Assembly (NCBI GenBank): GCA_963808965.1
Contig: CAWEHU010000016.1
Coordinates: 310,001 to 374,000 of the forward strand
Length of the DNA: 64,000 nucleotides
From: CAWEHU01 sp963808965
GTDB lineage: Bacteria; Pseudomonadota; Alphaproteobacteria; Acetobacterales; Acetobacteraceae
Reading direction: 5' to 3'
The position numbers were made by a program, and so were the translations under genes. Positions 1-8,945 of this stretch are shown here, piece after piece (positions within the stretch are counted from its first letter, which is position 1; every line of letters starts with the position of its first letter). The notes under the pieces are model-generated. The model searched no databases, was not told where the DNA came from, and saw only the letters and a list, made by a program, of their open reading frames with translations.

Positions 1-1
1 G

Positions 2-316
2 CCGGGATGGATGCGGCATCCGGACAAATGGCGCTTCGTCTACATCGTCGAGCAATTCATGCTCTCGGCGTGCCTCGGTTATCACCGCTTCAATCCCACC
101 TCTCCCCACAAGGGGGTGAGGGTGGAGTATTTGTTCCGGTCGTGGGACGAAGCGCGTAACCCGAATCAGGCGGCCCGGCTCGGCTTCACGCATCTGATGG
201 CGTATTCCAAACGGGCTCCGGACGTGATGCGCCGTTTGTCCGAGCGCGTGCGCCGGGACTGGCCGGATTACTACAGGCGATGCGAGCGCTCAGCGGGCCT
301 GCTGCCTTCGAGTTGA
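2..316 (+). CDS. C-terminal part of an unrecognised protein
   Basis: The frame is open to the left edge, so the 5' end lies outside the window. About 104 residues remain, ending at a stop at 314-316. The part seen is rich in aromatic and basic residues, with motifs such as WRFVYIVEQF and YLFRSWDEA and a basic C-terminal helix. It reads like a genuine soluble domain and has no membrane segment. I do not recognise the family with confidence; some nucleotide-sugar-transferase-like proteins have similar tails, but that is only an impression. The next gene starts 12 bases downstream on the same strand, so the two could be cotranscribed. Confidence 0.5.
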   Translation, partial: PGWMRHPDKWRFVYIVEQFMLSACLGYHRFNPTSPHKGVRVEYLFRSWDEARNPNQAARLGFTHLMAYSKRAPDVMRRLSERVRRDWPDYYRRCERSAGLLPSS

Positions 317-328
317 GGCGGCACCCCA

Positions 329-2291
329 ATGCGAGCTCATGTTCCTGCACGCGCTGCTCCGGTTCCAACAGCATCGGTCGCAACGCCGATCATTGCGGCA
401 GGTTCGGCGCGCGCTGCCCCGATGCGCCAGACCCACAGTCTCTCCTCCATCGCGATCGATGCGCCGGTGCTGCAACGGAAGCTGATAGTGGGGGCGACGG
501 ACGACCCGTTGGAGCGGGAAGCAGACCAGGTGGCCGAGCGCGTGATGCGCATGGCGGAACCTGCGGCGGCCGTCTCGCCGGCTCCCGTCCGGCTGAGCCG
601 GAAGTGCGCGGCCTGCGAGGAGGAGGAGCGGGTCTCGCGCGCGCCTCTCGGTGGCCCCGTTTCTGGAGCAAAGGGCCCCGAGGCTCCCGCCATTGTGCAC
701 GACGTATTGCGCTCGCCGGGTCAGCCGCTCGATGCTGTGACACGCGCTTTCTTCGAGCCGCGATTCGGCCTCGATTTAGGCCACGTGCGAATCCATTCGG
801 ATGCCGCAGCCGCGGAGTCAGCGCGCGCAGTCGGTGCTCTAGCCTATACTGTCGGAAATCACGTGGCTTTTGGTTCTCCCGGATACGACCCGATTACGCC
901 TGGCGGCAAATCCGTTATCGCCCATGAGCTTGTCCATACCTTGCAACAGGCGAGCCCCGTCCGCCCCGTGATCCGGCGCCAAGCTCCAGGGAGCGGCGCC
1001 GGTGGCGGGGGCGGGGCGGGTTGCGCCGCGAAAGCTGATTGCCCATCGGATTTCTGCGTGCCGATGGCCAGCGTCGCGGAAGCGAAAGACGACCGGCACA
1101 GATGGGCTGGCATCCTACTATCAGGAATCGCCACTGCCGTGAGCCCTCGAGTGGTGCCGGTGTGGCTCACTTATGTTTCTGGAGGATCCAGTCCTCAGGA
1201 TTTCACACCCAAATTCGGGCCGGACTTCGCCAGCGCATCCCAAACAGAAAAAGCAACCAAGTTTCTGGCCAGTGAGCTGCGCGCCAATCTGGAAAAGGCA
1301 CCCCCGGCCTTTCCCCCAGGCAGCTCCAAAACGACGGTCGATATCGCACCGCGTATTCCGAGCGCCATCGCCCAGCTCGGGGCGGCCGGTGATCCCAAAA
1401 GCATGAACTTCAGTGGAGTCGGCTCGATACCGGGCAACCTCGCGGGCGACATCGGCAAAGACCAGACGACGTGCAAGGTCGGCGCCAAGCCATCACCGTT
1501 CGACGATGATCGCACGGCCACGGGTACTGCCGACGTAGTCCGAAACCCGGACGGGACTTTGACAGCGACGACCGCAATCCATTTCGCCGTGCAGGATACC
1601 GTGGACCTCTGTCCCGGGGATTGCGGCGCTCCGCTCGAACATATCGCTACGATTCCGTTCTCTCGCTGGGAAGCAACCGGGATCGCGGGAGACGTGCCCT
1701 TCACGGTGAATTTCGATGGTCCTGCTCAGACCGTCACCGCGAAGCCTCCGCTCCTTCCCGCCCCGGCACCCGCACCGCCGGTCTTCCCACCATCGCCGCC
1801 TCCCCCGACGCCAACGCCCGCGCCCACTCCGACTCCCCCCACGCCCACTCCGATTCCCACGCCCACTCCGACTCCCACGCCAGCACCAACCCCGGTGCCC
1901 ACGCCGGAGCCCGGCTGCACGCCCAAGGGTCTGGGCAAGAATGCGTTCGGCTCACTTTGCGATGCAGCCACGCCCGTGTTCATCAAAGGACCGAAGCTGA
2001 AGTACCTGTGTCGATTCCGACGACCTGCTTTCCGGCCAGACCGGTCTCGTGGAGAAGATGATTACAGACGCAAAGTCAGCCAGCACCGTGGAGTTGCACG
2101 GGAACGCCTCGATCGAGGGTCCGCCCGGCGACTACAATCTCAACCTCTCCTGCTGGCGAGCCGTGGCGCTTGCGAAGATGTTGGCTTCCCGCGGCGTGAC
2201 TACGACGCCAAAGCTGTTTGCCCACGGTCCCACCAGCGTGTACGGCAGTCCCGATTTCGAGAACCGGAACGTAGTTGTGGTCCTAAAATAG
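329..2291 (+). CDS. DUF4157 (eCIS-core-like) protein with OmpA-like C-terminus, frameshifted
   Basis: Residues 1-75 carry the basic, Ala-rich head and the LEREADQVAERVMRM motif usual in front of DUF4157 domains. A CAAC pair follows at residues 93-96. The DUF4157 domain spans about 122-207 and contains an HExxH metal site, HELVH, at 199-203. A weakly conserved 260-residue middle region and a Pro/Thr-rich linker (about 472-529, PTPTP units) lead to a C-terminal OmpA/MotB-type domain (VELHGNAS, then an RA...L.SRGV helix). That last domain is in the next frame: the shift lies near 2003-2012 and the true stop is 2289-2291. DUF4157 is known from cargo or accessory proteins of extracellular contractile injection systems, but no such machinery is present here. 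Its function is unknown; a secreted or envelope-bound protease is an inference. Confidence 0.7.
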
Positions 2292-2312
2292 CCTATCGGA
2301 CAGGAGACCGGC

Positions 2313-2631
2313 ATGCGCGCTCAAGTTCGGCTTACCTCGGATATTCGCAGGACCACGTCCCTTGCGTCCTCGCGCGCGACTCCGGCCGGGCCACAAATTC
2401 CGGCGCACGCTGCGCCCGCACATCAGAGGCACAGCATCTCGGATGTCGCGATCGACGCGCCGGTGCTGCAACCGAAGCTGACAATCGGCGCGGTGGACGA
2501 TCCGGCGGAGCGGGAAGCCGACGATGTCGCGGACCGCGTGATGCGCATGGCGGAACGCGGCTGCCCCCTCGCCGGCCTCAGTCCAGCTTCGCCGCAAATG
2601 CGCCGCCTGCGACGAGGAAGGGAGGGCGTAG
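2313..2631 (+). pseudogene. Degraded head of a second DUF4157 protein
   Basis: This stretch repeats the first ~95 codons of the upstream DUF4157 gene: Met-Arg-Ala start, IAIDAPVLQ-like segment, EREAD and VMRM motifs, then the RKCAAC motif. Similarity is visible at DNA level between roughly 420-620 and 2435-2627. The reading frame must change between about 2545 and 2581 to recover the CAAC motif, and the frame then stops with TAG at 2629-2631. The HELVH domain, linker and OmpA domain are all missing. It is a remnant of a tandem duplication whose body was deleted. In the unshifted frame it runs straight into the cupin gene and gives one 246-residue chimera, probably an accident. Confidence 0.65.
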
Positions 2632-2663
2632 GCCGGGTGATCCGCAATCCAGCGATTCTCCGC

Positions 2664-3053
2664 ATGGTGTTCGATACCAAGCGGATCAGCCGTGAGCCCG
2701 ACGCGATCGCGCCGGACGGCTCCGAGGTTCGAATCCTATGTCAGGTGCCAGGAGGCAGCATGGCTCATTTCATGTTGCCGTCAGAAGCCGTTTCCCGGGC
2801 GGTGGCGCATCGGACCGTGGCGGAGGTCTGGTACTTCATCTCGGGCCATGGGCTAATGTGGCGGCGGATCGGGGAGCACGAAGAGATCGTCGAGATCGGT
2901 TCTGGTGTGTCCGTCAACATCCCGCTCGGGACACACTTCCAGTTCCGCTCCGACACGCGCGAACCACTTTCGGCGGTGGCCGTAACCATGCCGCCCTGGC
3001 CGGGCGAAGGAGAAGCCTACGCTGTCGAGGGACCTTGGGAGGCGACGGTTTAG
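2664..3053 (+). CDS. Cupin-domain protein
   Basis: A 129-residue single-domain cupin. The first conserved motif is seen around AHRTVAEVWYFISGHG and the second around IPLGTHFQFRS, which together make the small beta-barrel of Cupin_2. The tail MPPWPGEGEA followed by VEGPW is characteristic of a cupin group I recognise from alphaproteobacteria; no enzyme activity is established for it. I prefer the ATG at 2664. A GTG at 2637, ten bases after a GGAGGG at 2621-2626, is an alternative with a better ribosome site. In frame upstream lies the head of a DUF4157 remnant, so the gene may have lost its own leader during the rearrangement. Confidence 0.7.
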   Translation: MVFDTKRISREPDAIAPDGSEVRILCQVPGGSMAHFMLPSEAVSRAVAHRTVAEVWYFISGHGLMWRRIGEHEEIVEIGSGVSVNIPLGTHFQFRSDTREPLSAVAVTMPPWPGEGEAYAVEGPWEATV

Positions 3054-3155
3054 CGCCCAGCTGCAACGCATGACGATGCATTTCATCTAGACGCAGTTGG
3101 AGGCCGTATGAACCGTGGTGATTGAATTGTCGCCTCTGGCGAATACAGGACGCCG

Positions 3156-3186
3156 GCCCGCCCTTGCTCGAACATCAAGGGCGGGC
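3156..3186. terminator. Strong hairpin between convergent genes
   Basis: A perfect 11-bp inverted repeat (3156-3166 and 3176-3186, arm GCCCGCCCTTG) with a 9-base loop sits between the end of the plus-strand cupin gene and the end of the minus-strand glycoside hydrolase. Neither side has a long T run, so it is not a textbook intrinsic terminator. Its position and GC-rich stem fit a bidirectional transcription stop. Confidence 0.55.
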
Positions 3187-3264
3187 GACACCGGGTTGAG
3201 ACTCACATCCGTGCAGCCCGCCGCCTGATGATCCCGGTCGGGAACCGGTGTCGCACGTCGGATC

Positions 3265-4147
3265 CTAATTCGCGCCGATGGCGCCGTTGAATGTGCTCCA
3301 CAGTGGCTTGGTCTTGGGCACGAGATCTTCTTTCCCGTACCACCAGAAATGTCCTCCTACATAGGTTTGGACCGGCACCTTCATGCTGTAATAGCGTTGA
3401 ATGTAGCTCTGCTTGCGCGACTTCACCTTTGTACCCGTTCTCGCCAAATCCGATATACGAATAGGGGAACATCTGAGCGAGCTGCTGGAACACGCTGGTC
3501 CAGTTCGGCTGGATTCCGTTGCAATCATCCTCGTAATAGCTGACGAGCACGTAGTCGAGATGCTGCTTCATCTCGCTAGGGATATTTGCCTGCGCCCAGT
3601 TGAACATCTGGTGATCGGCGCTCGCCCAGCATGACGCGCTGCCATCATCGAGTGGGCCGTTGTAATACAAGGTCAGCGCAGTTTTCCAGCCGCGTTGTTT
3701 CACCTGCATGTACGCGTCGTATATCTTTGCTACGACGTCGGGAGTCGAACCGAGCCATTCGCCATTCACCTCGTTCCCAACCTCCCAGACGTCCACATAT
3801 GACCCGAGCGTGTTCAGATAGGAAGCGGTTCGGCTTGAATAATCGGCCACGCTGTAGGTGTTGACATATTGGGAATCGAGGATTTCGCCCATGATGAAGC
3901 TGACAGGATAGATCTGCCGCACGGCGGTCACGTACGAGCTGGGGTTCACGCCCTCGTCGAATACGACCCTCGTCGTCGGCTTGTGGCTCAGGCTCCGGAG
4001 CGCGTCAGTGATGTCGGCGAGATGGTCGATGCCATCGAGCGTTAAGCCATAGATGGGCCGCGGGATGGCGCGCGGCTGAGCGGCTGCCGGAAAAACGGCG
4101 GCCAGCCAAATAGCAGTCGCCACAAAGGCTTTCTCGAAAGTTCGCAT
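3265..4147 (-). CDS. Secreted glycoside-hydrolase-like TIM-barrel protein, frameshifted
   Basis: The protein starts with a clear signal peptide (hydrophobic core at residues 8-20, cleavage after AAAQ). The mature part shows GH clan-A features: WEVGNEVNGEW at about 121-131, with Glu126 a likely acid/base, and a second Glu in GFGENGY near the C-terminus as candidate nucleophile. The frame changes just after that motif, near 3425-3440; in the corrected frame the protein ends at 3265 with a conserved-looking GGHFWWYGKEDLVPKTKPLW tail. The family is not certain; cellulase- or arabinogalactanase-like enzymes are possible. An IS630 element ends two bases upstream of the ATG and has displaced the original leader and promoter, so expression is doubtful. 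Confidence 0.65.
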
Positions 4148-4149
4148 TA

Positions 4150-5204
4150 GAGCGGGATGAGATCACCCTAAATCGGCTTTTTTAGGATTCCGCGACGCGG
4201 GCGCGATCTGATTCAAGATGCTGGCTGGGCGGGAGGCCAGCATTGATGGCCCGAGCTTACTCGAATGACCTGCGCGAACGTGTGGTGGCGGCGGTAGAAC
4301 TGGATGGGATGTCCTGTCGCGAGGCGGCAGCTCAGTTCAGCGTTGGCGTGAGCACCGCGATCCGGTGGTTGGCCCGATATCGCGGGAGTGGCAGCGTGGC
4401 TCCGGCCCAGATCGGCGGCTATAGGCCGAAATCGATCTCAGGCGCGCATCGAGACTGGTTGATTGAACGCTGCCGGGCCAGCACTTTCACGCTGCGCGGG
4501 TTGGTGGCGGAATTGGCAGAGCGCGGGCTCAAGGTCGACTACCGCACAATGTGGAGCTTCGTGCACGCCGAGCAACTCAGCTTCAAAAAAAACCGTGCTG
4601 GCTGCCGAACAGGATCGCCCCGACGTCGCGCGCCGTCGGGCGCAGTGGCGAACGTATCAGCCGCGGATTGACCCCGACCGCCTGGTCTTTATCGACGAGA
4701 CCTGGACCAAGACCAACATGGCGCCGCTGCGCGGCTGGGGGCCACGCGGGGCACGGCTGCGCAGCAAGGTTCCATACGGACACTGGAACACCATGACCTT
4801 CGTCGCGGCGCTGCGCCGTGACCGCATCGAGGCGCCGTGGCTGCTGGATCGGCCAATGAACGCTGACAGCTTCCGCATCTATGTCGAGCAGGTGCTCGCG
4901 CCGACCTTGCGGCCCGGCGACTTGGTCATTGCCGATAACCTTGCCAGCCACAGACGACCCGATATCCGCGCCGCCATCCGCCGCGCCGGTGCGAAGCTGT
5001 TCCTTCTGCCGAAATACTCTCCCGACCTGAACCCGATCGAACAGGTGTTTGCCAAGCTCAAGCACCTGCTGCGGAACACCGCGGCTCGGACCAAAACCGC
5101 CGTGACAGAAGCCATCGGCAAACTTCTGGAAACCTTCACTTCGGACGAATGCAACAACTACTTCAAAGCCGCCGGATACGCTTCAACCTAAACCCATCCC
5201 GCTC
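4150..5204 (+). mobile_element. IS630-family insertion sequence, 1055 bp
   Basis: The element is bounded by TA dinucleotides (4148-4149 and 5205-5206), the target duplication used by IS630/Tc1 elements. The ends are inverted: GAGCGGGATG at 4150-4159 and CATCCCGCTC at 5195-5204, imperfect further in. It carries one transposase gene reading left to right, which fills nearly all of it. Removing the element and one TA joins the hydrolase ATG to a GGAAG-containing leader found at 5211-5225 on the minus strand, so the insertion interrupted that gene's 5' region. Confidence 0.88.
4246..5191 (+). CDS. IS630-family transposase, frame change at an A8 run
   Basis: The N-terminal 110 residues hold the helix-turn-helix DNA-binding region (SNDLRERVVAAVE, then SCREAAAQF). 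The rest holds the DDE catalytic domain: first Asp in VFIDETW, second Asp in VIADNLASH, and Glu in NPIEQVFAKLK. The N part and catalytic part lie in different frames. The change is at eight consecutive A (4585-4592); with seven A the protein reads SFKKTVLAAEQD without a break. This is either a one-base expansion that inactivates the element or a slippage site; the shift needed is +1, not the commoner -1. A GGGAGG lies about nine bases before the ATG. Confidence 0.85.
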
Positions 5205-5207
5205 TAA

Positions 5208-5693
5208 GGGCCTATTCTTCCAGGGTTGAGAGTAACTCGATCGCCCCCAACCGTAGGTTGAAGGAACGCCACCCCTAACCTCTCCTAATGCGCGAGTCAA
5301 CCGCCGTAAAAAGCACCCGTAGGTAGATATTAGCCCGCCACAGCGCGCTCGGCCCCGTCTCTCCGCCGCCGATACCCGAAAATGGGCCAGGTCTCGCGTT
5401 ACCTCCTGTTTGGTCGTGGTTCAGGTCTGCCGTCTGCACGGGCACCGACCACGCGCTTTCCGCGCGCTCCGCCGAACCGGCGTGTCGTCCTACCAACCCC
5501 ACCTTAATGCCTATTCCATTCATGGCTCGATCTAGACGTTGCGATACTGGACGAGTCGGTTGCCATCCTTAAAGTCCGCCGCCGAACGCTTCGGCCGCGA
5601 GGTCCCGCCATGCCTGTGGATGCGCGCCGACCTGTGGGGGCGAAGGTGGGACTAAGCGCCTGCGCGTGCGGCTTCCCGAGGGGGTTCGGTTAG
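5208..5693. other. Non-coding stretch right of the IS
   Basis: No convincing gene. The only open frame (minus strand, 82 codons, 5275-5523) has no recognisable motif or ribosome site. The first 20 bases, read on the minus strand, are the original leader of the hydrolase gene before the IS inserted. The last ~20 bases contain GAGGGGG, which can serve as the ribosome site for wecB. Confidence 0.6.
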
Positions 5694-6886
5694 ATGGAAA
5701 TCATGACAATCTTCGGGACGCGTCCCGAAGCAATCAAGCTTGCTCCGGTGCTTCGGACCCTCGCTCAGGCCGATGGTGTTCGGAGTACCGATCTGCGTGA
5801 CCGGGCAGCATCGCGAGATGCTGGATCAGGTCAACGAACTCTTCGGGATCAGGCCCGATCTGGACTTGCAAGTGATGGCCAAAGGCCAGTCACTGACCCA
5901 TATCACCACCACTGTGCTCGAGAGACTGGAGGACGTTCTCCGCGAGCGGCGGCCGGATTGGGTGGTAGTGCAGGGCGACACCACCACGGCCTTCGCAGCA
6001 GCATTTGCAGCATTCCTGCAGCGGATTCCCGTGGCGCATGTGGAGGCCGGGCTCCGGACTGGCAACGTCCTTTCACCCTGGCCTGAAGAGATGAAATCGG
6101 CATCTCACTGCCTGCCTTACCGAATGTCACTTCGCCCCGACTCCTGGAGCCAGGACGAATCTGCTGAAAGAGGGAATTGCCCCAACGAAGATTCACGTGA
6201 CCGGCAACACTGTCATCAACTCGTTGCTGCAGGTCCGCGATATCCTCGTCGAAAATACCGCCTTGGCCGAGCAACAGCGCAACCAATTCGATTTCCTCGA
6301 TCCGGATCGCCGGATCATTTTAGTCACCGGGCACAGGCGCGAAAACTTTGACGGGGGATTGGACCGAGTCTGCGCCGCTCTTGCCCTGCTCGCAGTGCGC
6401 GAGGATGTGCAAATCGTCTACCCCGTGCACCTCAATCCTGCTGTGCAAGGCGTTGTCAAGACGAAACTGTCCGGGGTGCAGCACGTGCACCTGCTGCCGC
6501 CCCTGGAGTACCTTCCGTTTGTCTATCTCATGGATCGCTCCTACCTGATCATCACCGATTCCGGAGGAGTGCAGGAGGAGGCACCCTCTCTAGGCAAGCC
6601 TGTGCTGGTTACCCGGAACACGACGGAGCGGCCTGAGGCCGTCCAGGCCGGCACCGTTCGCTTAGTCGGCACCGACCCCGCACGGATCGTCTCGGAAGCG
6701 ACAAGGCTGCTCGACAGTCCGGCGGCATACGAGGAAATGGCTCGCGCGCACAACCCCTACGGGGACGGGCGGGCGGCAGCCCGCATCGCCGCTCGGCTGC
6801 TCGACGCAGAATCCGGCGATCGAGCCGTACACGGCCCCGTCGAGCAAGACCCCGCCGTGGTCGGTCGCTGCTCGAAGGGTTCGTAA
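5694..6886 (+). CDS. wecB: UDP-N-acetylglucosamine 2-epimerase (non-hydrolysing), two frameshifts
   Basis: The enzyme interconverts UDP-GlcNAc and UDP-ManNAc for surface polysaccharide. All family landmarks are present but spread over three frames: FGTRPEAIKLAP at the start, then VTGQHREMLDQV, VQGDTTT and HVEAGLR, then VTGHRRENF, TDSGGVQEEAP and RNTTERPE. The frame changes near 5775 and again near 6095-6110; a few residues around the second break (after SPWPEE) appear to be lost. The total length fits the ~370-residue family plus a divergent tail. No other polysaccharide gene is adjacent. It is either a decaying gene or, given similar lesions in essential genes here, a sequencing artefact. 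Confidence 0.85.
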
Positions 6887-6991
6887 GCGGGTCCACGATG
6901 CCCTACCCGGCCGCAAACGGGGTGCAGCTGGCGGAAAACGGAGCAGGCTAAGCCCCGGGCCTGACCATCACAGGCTTCCGCCGGACACGCC

Positions 6992-8116
6992 TCATCGTTC
7001 CGTATGCTGCCGCCTGACTTCGTCGAGCTTCCAGCGACTGAGCACGCGAAGCGGCTCGGCCGCTGAGCTCGCCCCGGCGTCGACCGCTTGCTGGTACCAG
7101 CGCTGCGCCAGCGCGGGATCGGGCTGGATGCCGCGCGCACCAATGTGTCCGAGGAAGACGGGATCGTAAGTTCGCGCCAAACCTGTCATCCCGCCCGCGC
7201 TGCCGGACGCGGCTGCACGCTGGTACAGGAGTCGCGCGGCGGATATGTCGCCCTGGACGAGAGCTTGGTCTCCGCGCCTGATCAGGGCCGCGACAACGCC
7301 CGTCGCGTCGGGCGACCGGTCGACCCCTGCGGGTTGCGGCGACGCCAACTCGGACAGGCCCGCTGGGCTGCTGCCCGGGTCGGGGCCAGGAGCGGGTGCC
7401 GCGCCCGAGGGAGTCTCTGTTTTCGGGTCATGTGACCCCGGCGTGTTGTCCGTCCCGAAAGGGTGCGCCGTGAGGTCGGGCCCCTGACCGGGGGCAGCGG
7501 CATCTTGGGCCGCTGGTTCGGCGACCGCCGCCGATGCGTCGGTGCCCGAGGAGTTCGGAGCGGCACGATCCGAGCCAGACCGGCTCGCGGCGGCATCCGG
7601 CGGCATCGGGGGAAGTTCCCCCAGAGTGGCCAGTGACTGGGCTTGAGTGACGGAATCCTTGCGGGGCTCGAGATGAGGGAAAGCAAACGCATCCCGAAAA
7701 GCCCGGAAACGCGCGGCCTGCTCGGCATCACCGGCCGCCTCGGCGGCGAGGGCCCGCTCCTCGAATCGCGAGGCCATCCGGTCAATGACGTCCCTAGCGG
7801 ATTGTGGTGCGAGGACCGCTCGTCGCAGAACGGCTTGCAACGTGTCCGTGGCATTATCGCCTACCGGCGCATTGAGATGCCCGGCCGCTATTTGCGATTC
7901 CGCAGTCATGAGCAGGCCCGCAATGTCCCGGTCGGGAGAAGGGGACGAGGGGGCGGCGATTCCCGCGCTGGACGCACCCTCGCCGCCCGACGCGGAACCT
8001 GCTTCCGCCGCTACGACGACATTCGCGACCAATGTCGCCGAGATCAGCGCTGCGCCCGCCCCGATCACAGAGCGACTGAACGGAGAGCGGGCTGGCATTC
8101 GTATCCTTCGCCACAT
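6992..8116 (-). CDS. Membrane-anchored protein with Sel1/TPR-like C-terminus
   Basis: About 374 residues. I start it at the ATG 8114-8116, which follows AGGGAC by 8-10 bases and precedes MWRRIRMPARSPFSRSVIG; the frame is open further upstream to 8254. One hydrophobic segment (about 17-36) could be a signal anchor. A Pro/Ala/Ser-rich linker follows. The C-terminal ~100 residues have the helical pattern RRGDQALVQGDISAARLLYQ, LARTYDPVFLGHIGARGI and QRWYQQAVDAGA, typical of Sel1/TPR repeats. Such proteins usually scaffold other proteins at the envelope; the partner is unknown. It is transcribed away from the NfrA-C gene. Confidence 0.65.
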   Translation of the reverse strand: MWRRIRMPARSPFSRSVIGAGAALISATLVANVVVAAEAGSASGGEGASSAGIAAPSSPSPDRDIAGLLMTAESQIAAGHLNAPVGDNATDTLQAVLRRAVLAPQSARDVIDRMASRFEERALAAEAAGDAEQAARFRAFRDAFAFPHLEPRKDSVTQAQSLATLGELPPMPPDAAASRSGSDRAAPNSSGTDASAAVAEPAAQDAAAPGQGPDLTAHPFGTDNTPGSHDPKTETPSGAAPAPGPDPGSSPAGLSELASPQPAGVDRSPDATGVVAALIRRGDQALVQGDISAARLLYQRAAASGSAGGMTGLARTYDPVFLGHIGARGIQPDPALAQRWYQQAVDAGASSAAEPLRVLSRWKLDEVRRQHTER

Positions 8117-8308
8117 CGCTGAGACGTCCCTAGCAGGACCGTACGGCAATTGAACTGCTCCTCCTTGCGGGGCCTGGGAAGCTGAGCGCGTCACTAGCTC
8201 AAGCTGCATGTTACAATAGCAGAAACGCACTATGAACGCACGTTGAGTCAGCACTGGTCGAGAACGTCAGAGCGGCCTTGACGGTCTAGATCTCACCCGG
8301 TCGCAGAT

Positions 8309-8941
8309 GTGCATCCTCGGATGGAGGACAAAACTCGGGACATGCTAAAGTTGTCCATCGTGCTGGCGCAGAATCAAATAGGCGGCATGGCCTCCAGTCC
8401 GCTCGGGAAGACGTTCCAGGGCGGCATTGGCATCCGCGTCCACCCCTTCCAACAAATCCCGCTCTTCTTATGGGCAGAGCGCATGATCAAGCTGGGTGGA
8501 GAATTGCAAAACAACTGGCTTTTGCGTGCGACAGCGGGCTGGGATACCGGGACGGCTTGGCGCGCCGGTGGCACCGATAGCTTGCGGCACGGATGGGAGC
8601 CGTACGCTTCGGTCTACGGGGACGTCGCCCGCCTGCTACAAGTGAACCGGGACTGGCTCGTTGCGGCCGAAGGCCGCCTGGGCGGGAGCATCCAACCCCG
8701 CGAGCAGCTCAAGCTCATCCCTTATGCCTTCGTGCGCTATGAACTGGATAGCGCGAAGAACGGCAGCGATTATTCGGTACAGGTTGGGGCGGGGCTTTCG
8801 CTGCGTCTTCGCTTCTTCGATGACCCGTTGCTGGGCTATCTTTTCGAGCCTGAGCTATTCGCGCGCGTCGCGCAGGACGTCGCTCGAAGCGGGGGAAACA
8901 CCGGAACCCGGTTCCTGTTCGGGATCGTGTCGCGGTTTTGA
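8309..8941 (+). CDS. NfrA C-terminal-domain outer-membrane protein
   Basis: About 210 residues matching the C-terminal domain of NfrA (phage N4 adsorption protein A): GGIGIRVHPFQQIPLFLWAE, LGGELQNNWLLR, GWDTG.AWR and a predicted beta-rich tail ending in Phe, as outer-membrane barrels do. Full NfrA has a long TPR-rich N-terminus that is absent here. The frame opens at 8282 and the start is either GTG 8309 or ATG 8321. In enterobacteria NfrA works with the glycosyltransferase NfrB in exopolysaccharide export. Here it is followed after 4 bases by a DUF4434 gene, so a polysaccharide role is plausible. It may be a truncated relic. Confidence 0.65.
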   Translation: MHPRMEDKTRDMLKLSIVLAQNQIGGMASSPLGKTFQGGIGIRVHPFQQIPLFLWAERMIKLGGELQNNWLLRATAGWDTGTAWRAGGTDSLRHGWEPYASVYGDVARLLQVNRDWLVAAEGRLGGSIQPREQLKLIPYAFVRYELDSAKNGSDYSVQVGAGLSLRLRFFDDPLLGYLFEPELFARVAQDVARSGGNTGTRFLFGIVSRF

Positions 8942-8945
8942 AAGT

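Noticed and set aside
1741..1915. Tandem short repeats (PTPTP-coding) that could be a satellite or CRISPR-like array
   Set aside because: Units are short, irregular, without spacers, and lie in frame as a Pro/Thr linker inside the DUF4157 gene.
329..3053. A complete extracellular contractile injection system
   Set aside because: Only DUF4157 heads are present; no sheath, tube, baseplate or AAA genes lie near.
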